This document shows positions 19,478-28,119 of a DNA stretch of 64,000 nt, piece after piece (the first letter of the stretch is position 1; every line of letters starts with the position of its first letter). The translations under genes and the position numbers were made by a program. The notes under the pieces are model-generated. The model ran no database searches. It was given only the letters and a program-made list of their open reading frames with translations, and was not told the origin of the DNA. The stretch covers positions 124,001-188,000 of the forward strand of contig NZ_JAJUFQ010000001.1 of the NCBI RefSeq assembly GCF_029263665.1. Reading direction: 5' to 3'. This stretch comes from Halomonas sp. (GTDB lineage: Bacteria; Pseudomonadota; Gammaproteobacteria; Pseudomonadales; Halomonadaceae).

Positions 19478-20721
19478 CAGTGCTCTCCAGGCTGGGGACC
19501 AGAGTCCGGAAGCCAGGTATCAAGGGTTTCAAGCAACTCCTGGGGCTTGTAGGGCTTGGCCAGGAAGTCATCCATGCCTGCCTGGCGAAAACGCGTTTGA
19601 TCCAGCTCACCAACGTTTGCCGTCAAGGCTATGACGACCGCACGCTCACGCTGGGGGGTGGCTGCTTCCATGGCTCTGAGTCGTCGACATATCTCCACCC
19701 CATCGATATCGGGCAGCACGATATCCATCAGAATCAGGTCCACGCTGTGCGCTTCCAGTTGATCAAGGGCTTGCTGTCCGGAGGTGGCCGTCAGTACATC
19801 GAACCCTTCCCGTTCGAGTACTTGGCGAGCCAGCATAAGGTTGACCGGGCCATCATCGACAATCAGCACGCGTGGACCTGCGACACGGAAGCCGGCCTTG
19901 CCTGGTTCACGGTCATCCAGATTTTCCACCAACAGAAGAATTTCCGACAGACGACGATAAAGTGCCTCACGCTCAACATCGGCACTATCATCCCCGGCCC
20001 TGGTGTCCATAGTGTTGGAGTCGATAGTTCTGGAGTCGATAGTTCTGGAGTCGATAGTCCTGGCATCACTTGCCTTGGAGCCAGCCGGTGTTGCTCGCTC
20101 GTTAACTGCTCCGCGCCGCTCGATCAGAGTACGATTTTCCAGCATCTCGATGATGACAGACAGGGACTTGGATACATGCGCCAGATAGCCGGACTTGAGG
20201 CGAGATTCATCACGGGCGCGGATCAGAGCAGAAGCCAGGCGGTCGTTCTCCTTGCCCAGCTTCAACAGTTCCTCACCGGGTGACAAGGCACCTTCCACAG
20301 GAGGGGCAGGCTTCTCTTCAGCTGACAAGGACAGAGACTCTACCGCATCCAGTAATTGCTGGACCCGCTCGGCACTGAGCTGATCTTCCCCGCCAGGAGC
20401 CTCCACCCCTGCTTGTTCCAGGCGCTGTTCCAGTTGCGTGGCGACTCGTACCAGCAAGCTGTCGTCATCACGCTGGACACGACGCAAGCGGTGCTTGAGC
20501 AACATCAGAAAGACGGCAACATTAAGGGTAGAGCCGCAAAGCAGCCCCAGCACCAGCCATAGCGTAGTGCTCCAGCTCGCGGTCTCCGGCATCAGCCAGC
20601 GCAGACTCCCCCCTAATACCAGCACCAGAGCGAGCAGCACCAATTGCGCTACCCCTACAGGCCACAGTATGGGAATAACCAGCCTACGCCAGAGGCGATC
20701 CCTGCATGCATTGGCCGACAT
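19477..20721 (-). CDS. Membrane protein with receiver domain and degenerate histidine-kinase dimerisation region
   Basis: A 414-residue protein with two membrane helices at about residues 15-65, a helical cytoplasmic region, and a canonical receiver domain at about 283-410 (VDD near 287, phosphoacceptor D333 in LILMDIVLPD, and a conserved K in LAKPYKP). Residues about 178-196 resemble the HisKA helix of hybrid kinases, but the phosphorylatable His of SHELRTP is replaced (HVSKSLSV), and there is no ATPase domain. It therefore looks like a hybrid kinase of the GacS/BarA type that has lost its kinase and keeps the receiver. A short RTIDS repeat interrupts the middle. The product could still act as a phosphate sink or tether. 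Confidence 0.8.
   Translation of the reverse strand: MSANACRDRLWRRLVIPILWPVGVAQLVLLALVLVLGGSLRWLMPETASWSTTLWLVLGLLCGSTLNVAVFLMLLKHRLRRVQRDDDSLLVRVATQLEQRLEQAGVEAPGGEDQLSAERVQQLLDAVESLSLSAEEKPAPPVEGALSPGEELLKLGKENDRLASALIRARDESRLKSGYLAHVSKSLSVIIEMLENRTLIERRGAVNERATPAGSKASDARTIDSRTIDSRTIDSNTMDTRAGDDSADVEREALYRRLSEILLLVENLDDREPGKAGFRVAGPRVLIVDDGPVNLMLARQVLEREGFDVLTATSGQQALDQLEAHSVDLILMDIVLPDIDGVEICRRLRAMEAATPQRERAVVIALTANVGELDQTRFRQAGMDDFLAKPYKPQELLETLDTWLPDSGPQPGEH
20006..20065. repeat. 15-bp in-frame tandem repeat in the receiver-domain gene
   Basis: Four 15-bp units related to TCGATAGTTCTGGAG, two of them identical, encode RTIDS-type pentapeptides on the minus strand between the degenerate HisKA region and the receiver domain. 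Copy change would keep the frame. Confidence 0.85.
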
Positions 20722-20858
20722 GTTCAGTCCTGTTGAACGTATGAGCGATGAGGAACGTGAGTGCGATGAGTGTACGTTGCATTAAGTAAACTGTCATGGT
20801 CATGAAATTCCCGGGGCACAAAATTCCTTGGGCGAAAAATGCGGAGTACTCTGGCCCG

Positions 20859-21677
20859 ATGTGTCTAATCGCCTTTCAATACGACCCAGCCAGTACCATG
20901 CCACTGGTACTTGTCGCCAATCGGGATGAGTACCATCAACGTCCGACGCTGCCCCTGGCAGAGTGGCCGGACGCACCAGGACTCTTCGCTGGCCGCGACC
21001 TGCAGGCTGGCGGCACTTGGCTGGCCGTACATCGAAATGGACGGATAGCCGCCATCACCAATGTGCGTGCCCCTGGAATGGAAGCTCCTGCCCAAGCGCC
21101 AAGTCGTGGCCATCTGGTGCGTGCCGCTCTCGAGGCCCCGGACCTGGAAGCCTGGCTGCGTCAGGCACGAGACGAAGCACAAGCTTATGCCGGCTTCAAT
21201 CTTCTGGTGGGCTCCCCCTCCGGGCTCTGGCACCTGACACGCAATCATCGGGAAGTATGCCTGTCAGCGGTCACGCCAGGCATCCACGGATTGTCCAATG
21301 CCAGTCTCGACACCCCCTGGCCCAAGGTGAGACATGCCACTCAGGCATTGGCTCAGGATCTCGCGCAGGCAGAGACATCCCTTCCCATGGCGACCAAGGC
21401 CTTTCTCGATCCCCTCCAGGCCGAGGATAACGAATTACCCGATACAGGCATCAGCCTGGACAAGGAACGCTTTCTATCATCGTCCTTTATCGTCAGTGAA
21501 GAATATGGCACGCGAGCGATGACCCGCCTGATACTCCACCGCACACACCACCAAGCTTGGTTCAACCTGCATGAAAAGGCCTTCGCCAGCGACGGTCGTA
21601 TCGTCAGGGAAACACAACGCCAAGTCATGATCGATAACGCCCACTGGCATGCCAAGCTCGTAGCTCGTAGCTCGTAG
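20859..21677 (+). CDS. NRDE/TANGO2 family protein
   Basis: A 272-residue NRDE protein, the bacterial relative of eukaryotic TANGO2. The start at 20859 is chosen because the family begins MCLIAF, placing Cys at position 2 as a possible N-terminal nucleophile; the defining NRDE tetrad is at residues 21-24 (VANRDEYHQRPT). A longer in-frame start at 20796 lacks family support. GGAG lies 12-13 bases upstream. TANGO2-type proteins have been linked to haem and lipid handling, but the bacterial function is open. The last six codons and the stop are written in a 7-bp tandem repeat. Confidence 0.88.
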   Translation: MCLIAFQYDPASTMPLVLVANRDEYHQRPTLPLAEWPDAPGLFAGRDLQAGGTWLAVHRNGRIAAITNVRAPGMEAPAQAPSRGHLVRAALEAPDLEAWLRQARDEAQAYAGFNLLVGSPSGLWHLTRNHREVCLSAVTPGIHGLSNASLDTPWPKVRHATQALAQDLAQAETSLPMATKAFLDPLQAEDNELPDTGISLDKERFLSSSFIVSEEYGTRAMTRLILHRTHHQAWFNLHEKAFASDGRIVRETQRQVMIDNAHWHAKLVARSS

Positions 21678-21717
21678 CTCGTAGCTCGTAGCTCGTAGCT
21701 CGTAGCTCGTAGCTCGT
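21655..21717. repeat. Nine-copy AGCTCGT heptamer repeat
   Basis: Nine perfect tandem copies of AGCTCGT span the 3' end of the NRDE gene and most of the gap to the convergent ptsP stop (21726). Read in the gene's frame, the third copy supplies TAG, so any array of at least four copies gives the same C-terminus. Confidence 0.97.
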
Positions 21718-21725
21718 GAACAGTA

Positions 21726-23987
21726 TCAATCTCTCGGCGGAAGCAGGTGCGCCAGTTTCCAGCCTTTCAAGCGCATATTGAGGTGATGACGAACCTCTTT
21801 GGGAGAATCCAGTGCCAGGGTTTCCGTCAACAGTTCTGTCGCCGCCTTGGCAGACACTCGACGAATGGCAGCCCGTACACGAGGGAGACTTGGGACATTC
21901 ATCGACAAGGTCTGGAAACCCATTCCCATCAGCAACAAGGCGCCAGCCGGATCTCCTGCCAGCTCACCGCAAACAGAGGTCGGCACCCCCAGGCGTTGGG
22001 ACTCTGTCGCCAAGCGATACAAGGCCAGCAACACTGCCGGGTGGCAAGAATCGTACAGTTCCGCCACACGAGGATTGTTGCGATCCACGGCCAGTAGATA
22101 TTGCGTCAAGTCATTGCTGCCTACCGAGAAGAAATCGACTCTCCGTGACAGCGCCTCAAGCTGATACAGCGTAGCGGGTACTTCGATCATCACCCCGATG
22201 AGCGGCCTGGAGACATCCAGACCTTCCTCGCCCAACTCGTCAATGGCCCGGTCGATCAGCCGCAGAGCATCATCTACCTCTTCGACATTGCTCACCATGG
22301 GCAACAGAATCTGTAGATTATCCAGCCCCAGAGAAGCCCGCAGCATGGCTCTGACCTGCACCATCAACACCTCTGGATGGTCAAGGGTCACGCGGATACC
22401 CCGCCAGCCAAGAAAAGGGTTGGCCTCTTCGATGGGGAAGTACGGCAGGTCTTTATCCCCACCAATATCCAGCGTTCGCATCACGACCGGCAACGGAGCA
22501 AAACTCTCGAGCTGTTCCCGGTACATGCGCATCTGTTCCTGCTCGCCCGGAAAACGCTCCGTGATCATGAAAGGCACTTCAGTGCGATACAGCCCCACCC
22601 CTCCAATGCGAGACTTCAGTGAGGCACCGGTATCCACAGCCAGGCCTGTATTCACCATCAATGTCATGGAGTGATTGTCGGGAGTGACACTCGGCAGATC
22701 CTGTTCATTCTCAAGCAATGCACTCAAGGCACGCTCTTCATTGATCTGGCTCTGGTAGTGGCTGATCAGTTCCGGGGCGGGACGCACAAACAAGCGCCCA
22801 CGGTGCCCATCCACGATCAGCTTTGCTCCCCCAAGGCGTGGCAATGGTAGATCAACCATGCCGGAAACAAGGGGGATCCCCATCGCTCGAGCAATGATGG
22901 CAACATGGGAGTTGCTTGACCCCCGCACCGATACCAGGCCACCAAGACGCTCCCTGGGCACTTCGCCAAGCAGAGCGACGCTGATCTCATCGCCGATCAG
23001 CACAGTACCATGGGGATATTCATCTGGCGTGCGCGGGGACTCCTCCTGCAGATGCGCCAGCACTCGGCGCCCGAGATCACGAACATCCGCAGCCCGTTCC
23101 CGCAGGTAGTCGTCATCGACTCGCTCCAGATACTGCACATGTCGGCGCACCACATCGGCCAACGCTCCCGGTGCCCATTGACCTTCACGGATGCGTTTTT
23201 CCACTTCCTGAGACAACGCCGCCTCACCCAGCATCTGCTGGTATACCTCGAACAGCGCCAGTTCCTGTGCGGAAATCCGGTTAGCCAGGCGCTCGCCCGC
23301 AGCACGGATATCTTCCTTGACCTGGCCTATGGCCTCCTTGAGCCGGGCAATCTCGTATTCCACATCGGAGGGAACCAGATCTGGCACGCTGTCCAGGTCT
23401 GCCGGTGGCGCCAACACCACCGCCTCGCCGATCGCCATACCCGGGGATGCTGCTACCCCTATGAAAGTTGCCTGACCGTCGGGGCGTGCCAGCTGGCTCA
23501 GGCTTCCAGTGGCTATCGCATGAGCCAGTACACCGGCCAGCTGTGCCGCCATGGTCACAAGGAAGGCTTCTTCTTCCTCGTCATAGCGACGCCGCTCGGC
23601 CTGCTGCACGACCAGTACCCCCAGCATGCGGCGCTGGTGAATGATCGGAACACCAAGAAAACTGCTGTAACGCTCTTCTCCGGTGGCTTCGAAGTAGCGA
23701 AAGTTGGGATGCGACTGAGCATCTTCCAGGTTGAGAGGCTCCTCCCGCCTGGCCACAGTCCCCACCAGCCCTTCACCAATAGGTAGAGCGACATGTCCCA
23801 CGGCCTGCGTACGCAGGCCGATAGTTTCCATCAGCACCAGAGCTTTCTGGTCGGCGTCATACAGGTAAAAGGAACACACATCCGCGCGCATGGCCTTGCG
23901 GATACGCCGCACCATGGTGGCCAACGCTGCATCAAGACTACGCGCGCCATTGACTTCCTGAATGATTCTACGAAGGATCTCGAGCAT
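21726..23987 (-). CDS. ptsP: PTS-Ntr enzyme I (PtsP)
   Basis: A 753-residue phosphoenolpyruvate-protein phosphotransferase of the nitrogen-related PTS. A GAF domain fills residues 1-165, followed by the enzyme I N-terminal region, the phosphohistidine domain with active His near residue 361 in GSSNSHVAIIARAMG, and the PEP-binding TIM barrel (GGDKDLPYF, GSNDLTQYLLAVDRNN, and the Cys of SVCGELAGDP). It passes phosphate from PEP to NPr and EIIA-Ntr, linking nitrogen and carbon status to regulation. It follows rppH on the same strand with a 31-base gap, an arrangement shared with pseudomonads and enterics. Confidence 0.97.
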   Translation of the reverse strand: MLEILRRIIQEVNGARSLDAALATMVRRIRKAMRADVCSFYLYDADQKALVLMETIGLRTQAVGHVALPIGEGLVGTVARREEPLNLEDAQSHPNFRYFEATGEERYSSFLGVPIIHQRRMLGVLVVQQAERRRYDEEEEAFLVTMAAQLAGVLAHAIATGSLSQLARPDGQATFIGVAASPGMAIGEAVVLAPPADLDSVPDLVPSDVEYEIARLKEAIGQVKEDIRAAGERLANRISAQELALFEVYQQMLGEAALSQEVEKRIREGQWAPGALADVVRRHVQYLERVDDDYLRERAADVRDLGRRVLAHLQEESPRTPDEYPHGTVLIGDEISVALLGEVPRERLGGLVSVRGSSNSHVAIIARAMGIPLVSGMVDLPLPRLGGAKLIVDGHRGRLFVRPAPELISHYQSQINEERALSALLENEQDLPSVTPDNHSMTLMVNTGLAVDTGASLKSRIGGVGLYRTEVPFMITERFPGEQEQMRMYREQLESFAPLPVVMRTLDIGGDKDLPYFPIEEANPFLGWRGIRVTLDHPEVLMVQVRAMLRASLGLDNLQILLPMVSNVEEVDDALRLIDRAIDELGEEGLDVSRPLIGVMIEVPATLYQLEALSRRVDFFSVGSNDLTQYLLAVDRNNPRVAELYDSCHPAVLLALYRLATESQRLGVPTSVCGELAGDPAGALLLMGMGFQTLSMNVPSLPRVRAAIRRVSAKAATELLTETLALDSPKEVRHHLNMRLKGWKLAHLLPPRD

Positions 23988-24018
23988 GGTCGGAAGCCTT
24001 ATTGTTTAACTACCCCTG

Positions 24019-24510
24019 TCAACCATTCTCCAGCGCCAGACTTTGAGCGCGGGGTAATAGCTCACGAAGTGCACGGCGGTACACTTCCCGCTTGAACGGC
24101 ACCACCTGCCCCAGCGGATACCAATAGCTGACCCAACGCCAACCATCGAATTCCGGTTTCGGTGTGCCATCTACACATATGCGGCCTTCCTGGCACCGCA
24201 TGCGCAATAAAAACCATTTCTGCTTCTGTCCGATACACACCGGACGTGAGTGTGTCCGTACCATGCGTCGCGGCAAGCGATAGCGCAGCCAACCCCGTGT
24301 ACAGGCAAGAATCTCTACATCATCGGCTGTCAAACCGATTTCTTCTTCAAGTTCTCTGAACAACGCCTGTTGAGGTGTCTCATCCGACTTGATGCCTCCC
24401 TGAGGAAACTGCCACGCATTCTGCCCTACCCGACGCGCCCAAAGCAGCTGCCCATGGTCGTTGACAATGATAATGCCAACGTTGGGGCGAAAGCCGTCTA
24501 CGTCGATCAC
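24019..24510 (-). CDS. rppH: RNA pyrophosphohydrolase RppH
   Basis: A 163-residue Nudix enzyme that removes pyrophosphate from mRNA 5' ends and triggers RNase E decay. The Nudix box lies around residues 38-60 ([23 protein letters not shown] pattern with RELEEE), and KQKWFLL and [13 protein letters not shown] match E. coli RppH. I start at GTG 24510 because the family begins [12 protein letters not shown] and AAGGTG lies 8 bases upstream; a longer ATG form would add 11 unsupported residues. It probably shares a transcript with ptsP. Confidence 0.96.
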   Translation of the reverse strand: MIDVDGFRPNVGIIIVNDHGQLLWARRVGQNAWQFPQGGIKSDETPQQALFRELEEEIGLTADDVEILACTRGWLRYRLPRRMVRTHSRPVCIGQKQKWFLLRMRCQEGRICVDGTPKPEFDGWRWVSYWYPLGQVVPFKREVYRRALRELLPRAQSLALENG

Positions 24511-24851
24511 GGGCTTCACCTTTGAAGTCAGTATTAGGCTCATTCTTCCACAAGGGCTTCGAGCGCATCAATATGGCCTTGGTTCTACGCTTCTATTTCT
24601 GACCATTCTTTTCTGGCCAAACTTGCCAGTCAGGCTTTCTCCACTGGCTATCGAACCTCGACAAGGCATCTGCGATAATCTTGGCCCTTTGTTGCTCCCG
24701 CGACTGGCTTTCTCGACACTGTCAGCAGTGATGCTGCCGGAGGATGTTCGACAAACCCAGGCCTCATCGACAACGTCAAAAACGTGTCAGTAAACACTTG
24801 TTCACAGAAGCAAGGATGGGAGCGACCTTCTTTTCAGCACGAGGACACAAC
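24511..24851. other. Divergent intergenic region rppH / HAD gene
   Basis: 341 bases separating divergent genes. An extended -10-like TGCGATAAT (24671-24679) points toward the HAD gene, about 170 bases before its start; no good -35 accompanies it. I see no RNA gene, repeat or further coding frame with a ribosome site. Confidence 0.4.
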
Positions 24852-25508
24852 GTGAGCTTGGCCATTTTCGATCTGGACAACACCCTTCTCTCTATTGACA
24901 GCGATCATGCCTGGGGAGAGTTCCTGCTGGAACAAGGCGCCGTGGACCCGGTGGCCTACCGTGAGGCCAACGATCGCTTCAAGGCTGACTATGATGCCGG
25001 GTGTCTGGACATGATGGCATTTCTCGAAGTCGCGCTGAAACCATTGGCAGATAACTCCATGGAACAGCTGGCTGCCTGGCACCAGCAATTCATGATCAGC
25101 AAGATTGAGCCCAGTATCCTTCCCCGGGCGGAAGACCTGATCGCACGTCACCGCTCGCGTGGCGATACGTTGTTGATCATCACCGCAACCAACCGGTTCA
25201 TTACCGCTCCCATTGCTGCACGCCTGGGTATCAACGAACTGATTGCTGTGGAACCGGAGATCATGCACGGACGCTACACCGGCAAGGTCAGCGGTACTCC
25301 GAGCTTCCAGCAAGGCAAGGTGACACGCCTGAATGAATGGCTGGAAGATCGCGACGACACTCTTGATGGTGCCTGGTTCTATAGTGACTCTCATAACGAT
25401 CTCCCACTGCTGGAGCTGGTCGAGCACCCAGTGGCCGTGGACCCAGACATGAAACTGCGTGAAGTGGCCGAACAGCGCAGTTGGAAGATCATTTCCCTAC
25501 GAGACTGA
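24852..25508 (+). CDS. HAD-IB family phosphatase
   Basis: A 218-residue haloacid-dehalogenase phosphatase of the phosphoserine-phosphatase-like IB subfamily. Motif I is FDLDNTLL (nucleophile D7, acid D9), motif II is the T in IITATN, and motif IV is YSDSHNDLPLLE. GTG 24852 is preferred: the family starts immediately before motif I and GAGG lies 7 bases upstream; an earlier ATG at 24744 would add 36 poorly supported residues. The gene sits beside rppH-ptsP as in pseudomonads. Substrate is unknown; a serB-like activity is possible. Confidence 0.88.
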   Translation: MSLAIFDLDNTLLSIDSDHAWGEFLLEQGAVDPVAYREANDRFKADYDAGCLDMMAFLEVALKPLADNSMEQLAAWHQQFMISKIEPSILPRAEDLIARHRSRGDTLLIITATNRFITAPIAARLGINELIAVEPEIMHGRYTGKVSGTPSFQQGKVTRLNEWLEDRDDTLDGAWFYSDSHNDLPLLELVEHPVAVDPDMKLREVAEQRSWKIISLRD

Positions 25509-25565
25509 TACCGGCGTCGAGGCGCTTCGCAAGAAACGGCCTACAAAGACGATTGGCAAGAAACG

Positions 25566-25603
25566 ACGAGGCCCCGCCCATCCTAGGATGGGCGGGGCCT
25601 CGT
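25566..25603. terminator. Strong bidirectional terminator between HAD gene and mdh
   Basis: A perfect 18-bp GC-rich stem with a 2-base loop (the centre is CCTAGG), with AAA before it and TTT after it, lies between the convergent HAD and mdh genes and can end transcription from both sides. Confidence 0.93.
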
Positions 25604-25658
25604 TTCATATCCATCTCCATGGCCTGCCGGCCCTGCGACCGGCAGAAGGGAACGGATA

Positions 25659-26633
25659 TCAGCCCAGCAAGTGCTCGACGGCTGCGCGCTCTTCACGCAG
25701 TTCCTGCTCGGTGGCCTTCATCCGGTCCTGACTGAATGCATCGACAGCCAGCCCCTGGACGATTTCATACTTGCCGTCCTTGCAGATGACCGGGTAGGAG
25801 AACATGATGCCCGGCTCGACGCCGTAGCTACCATCGGACGGGATACCCATGCTGACGATACCGTCGCTACCCAGCGCCCAGTCACGCATGTGGTCGATGG
25901 CAGCAGAAGCCGCAGAAGCCGCAGAAGAAGCACCACGAGCCTTGATGATAGCGGCACCGCGCTGCTGAACGGTCGGAATGAAGTCATTCTCGTACCAGTC
26001 ACGCTCTACCAGATCGAAGGCCGGAGTGCCTGCCACAGTGCAGTGAGCCAGATCCGGATACTGAGTGGCGCTGTGGTTGCCCCACACAATCATCTTCTCG
26101 ACATCAGTGACATGCTTTCCAGTTTTCTCGGCCAACTGAGACTTGGCACGGTTATGGTCCAGACGCATCATCGCGGTGAACTGGCCTGGATCCAGATCCG
26201 GGGCATTGCAGGAAGCGATCAGCGCATTGGTGTTGGCCGGGTTGCCAACGACCAGGACGCGAATGTCGCGGCTGGCGTGATCGTTGATGGCCTTGCCCTG
26301 AACGGAGAAGATGGCCGCATTGGCTTCGAGCAGATCCTTGCGCTCCATGCCTGGACCACGCGGACGGGCACCGACCAACAGAGCAAAGTCAGCGTCCTTG
26401 AAAGCCACATTGGGGTCATCGGTAGCGACGATATCCTGCACCAGCGGGAAGGCGCAGTCATTGAGTTCCATCACTACACCCTGAAGGGCATCCATCGCCG
26501 GAGTGATTTCCAGCAGCTGCAGAATGACCGGCTGATCCGGGCCCAGCATATCGCCGGCAGCGATACGGAAAGCGAGGGAATAGCTGATCTGACCGGCTGC
26601 ACCGGTGATGGCAATACGTACGGGATCTTTCAT
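25659..26633 (-). CDS. mdh: Malate dehydrogenase
   Basis: A 324-residue NAD-dependent malate dehydrogenase of the TCA cycle, of the cytosolic-like class. The nucleotide site GAAGQI is at residues 11-16, the mobile-loop arginine in [11 protein letters not shown] (91-100), R157 and D159 in MRLDHNRA, and catalytic H187 in [12 protein letters not shown]. The ATG at 26633 is chosen because AAGGAG lies 5 bases before it; an adjacent ATG is only 2 bases from the ribosome site, and a longer form would add a non-homologous leader. It is monocistronic and ends at the strong shared terminator. Confidence 0.96.
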   Translation of the reverse strand: MKDPVRIAITGAAGQISYSLAFRIAAGDMLGPDQPVILQLLEITPAMDALQGVVMELNDCAFPLVQDIVATDDPNVAFKDADFALLVGARPRGPGMERKDLLEANAAIFSVQGKAINDHASRDIRVLVVGNPANTNALIASCNAPDLDPGQFTAMMRLDHNRAKSQLAEKTGKHVTDVEKMIVWGNHSATQYPDLAHCTVAGTPAFDLVERDWYENDFIPTVQQRGAAIIKARGASSAASAASAAIDHMRDWALGSDGIVSMGIPSDGSYGVEPGIMFSYPVICKDGKYEIVQGLAVDAFSQDRMKATEQELREERAAVEHLLG

Positions 26634-26968
26634 CATGGCTCCTTCGGATTGTCGCCGTGAGGGAGGCCCCGGAAGTGACTGAGCATTGTCCAGGCAGTGC
26701 CTGCTCGACCGCACTCCACGACGGGGCTACGTTCAGGACGCGAGGAATCTTATGCCTGCAGTGCACAAAACTCAATTCTACATAGGTAATTACCTGGATA
26801 TTTGGCACTCGGCTGCCTTGCCGACGCAACACCATGTTGCATTGCCCAGGACACCAAACGCCCATGATGAGCATGTGATAGCGCCCCACCGCCAGCTCCC
26901 TCGGAACACAGCAGTTCCGACATCAGGAGTGAAGCAATGAGGCTCGATGCATGTTCATGACCGCCGGG
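26634..26968. promoter_or_regulatory. mdh upstream region with 12-bp palindrome
   Basis: 335 bases between mdh and rsd, both on the minus strand. The perfect palindrome AGGTAATTACCT (26784-26795) lies about 150 bases before the mdh start in an AT-rich patch that probably holds the promoter. I recognise no regulator for it. No gene is visible in the remainder. Confidence 0.4.
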
Positions 26969-27445
26969 CTAGGAGACAGCTGGCGCATGCACCTCATGCA
27001 AGCGCTGGATCAACTGATCTTCCAGGCTGAAGCGCTCGCGCAGACCTCGCTCGAGGCGATCGATCCAGGCAGGCAAGCGATGCAGGTTCCTGTCACAGCT
27101 TGCTCCATCGACATAGTCCTGATCGAAGGCCAACACCAGTTCGGTGGACATTTCCAGACGCTCGAGCAGACGATCGGCTAGCGCCAGGGCCTCGTCGTCG
27201 TCAAACGACCTGGCCTCCTCACGTAGCTGTGGATAGACCTCGAAATGACCGGCACTGATGTAGTCCATCAAGGTCTCACTGAATGTATCGAGACGCTCCT
27301 TGGTGATGGTCTCCAGTTCTGCATCACAGGAGCCATCCAACGTCGAGAACACCTCAAGCAGCTGATGACGCTGTTCTAGCCAACGGTCGATGAGTTGGTG
27401 AACACCGCCCCAGCGTTCGCGGGCGGACTTGCAATCTTCCAACAT
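26969..27445 (-). CDS. rsd: Rsd/AlgQ family anti-sigma-70 regulator
   Basis: A 158-residue all-helical protein of the Rsd/AlgQ family, which binds sigma-70 region 4 and shifts RNA polymerase toward alternative sigma factors. It begins with the family's MLEDCKSARERWGGVHQLIDRWL. ATG 27445 is preferred: GGAGG is 5 bases upstream, while an ATG 60 bases earlier adds a non-homologous leader. It stands alone upstream of mdh. AlgQ in pseudomonads also affects alginate and siderophore genes; whether that holds here is unknown. Confidence 0.9.
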   Translation of the reverse strand: MLEDCKSARERWGGVHQLIDRWLEQRHQLLEVFSTLDGSCDAELETITKERLDTFSETLMDYISAGHFEVYPQLREEARSFDDDEALALADRLLERLEMSTELVLAFDQDYVDGASCDRNLHRLPAWIDRLERGLRERFSLEDQLIQRLHEVHAPAVS

Positions 27446-27594
27446 GGGGGCCTCCGTTGCGCTACTGATCCATGGGACTTTCGCTCGCATACCGGCCAAG
27501 CCCATGCGTCTTGAACGGTATCCTGCGAACCCTGGGGAAGATCAGAGTCCTCCCTGTAGCGCTCCCTGTCAACGGGTATGTAGCAAGTATTTGA

Positions 27595-28119
27595 TTAGCC
27601 GTTCCAACGGTAGGCAGTACCACGACCACGGGCACTGAACAGCATGCCGAAAGCACATACCAACAGCGCCAAGAAGCCGATCAAGGTCCAGCCAGGAATC
27701 GACAGACCAAGGAAACGCGCACCGACCTCGGCGCACTCTCCTGAGCCGGAAAGCACATTGTTCAACACCTGCTGGAACGGCATCACATCCAGCATATAGT
27801 CCAGCCCGGGACCACAGCTTGGCACCTGGTCAGCGGGGAGTGACTGCAGCCACAGATGACGTCCGGCAATTCCTGCTCCTGCCAGTACTGCCAGGCTGGC
27901 CAGGCCGCCATAGACGATGGCTCCTGCCCTGCCACGCGGACCGTGCAAAGCGGCTACCAGGAACACCACACCGGCGGCAATCACCGCGACCCGTTGAAAG
28001 ACACATAATGGGCATGGCTCAAGACCATACACATGCTCCATCACCAGTGCGGCGGCCATCATCGCCACACACAGGACAAAGCCCGCCAGACTCCATTGAC
28101 GTAAGGTCCAGTCACCCAT
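27595..28119 (-). CDS. dsbB: Disulfide bond formation protein DsbB
   Basis: A 174-residue inner-membrane oxidase that re-oxidises DsbA and passes electrons to quinone. Four helices are visible. The first periplasmic pair is C36-P-L-C39 and the second is C102/C129, matching the E. coli C41/C44 and C104/C130 pairs. Its start shares one base with the gshA stop (TGATG), so the two are probably co-translated. This pairs periplasmic thiol oxidation with glutathione synthesis. Confidence 0.95.
   Translation of the reverse strand: MGDWTLRQWSLAGFVLCVAMMAAALVMEHVYGLEPCPLCVFQRVAVIAAGVVFLVAALHGPRGRAGAIVYGGLASLAVLAGAGIAGRHLWLQSLPADQVPSCGPGLDYMLDVMPFQQVLNNVLSGSGECAEVGARFLGLSIPGWTLIGFLALLVCAFGMLFSARGRGTAYRWNG

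Noticed and set aside
21655-21717. CRISPR-like array
   Set aside because: Units are 7-bp direct tandem repeats without spacers and there are no cas genes.
25900-25940. 9-bp repeat (GCAGAAGCC) inside mdh as an unusual insertion
   Set aside because: The encoded [10 protein letters not shown] segment is the normal conserved loop of this malate dehydrogenase class.
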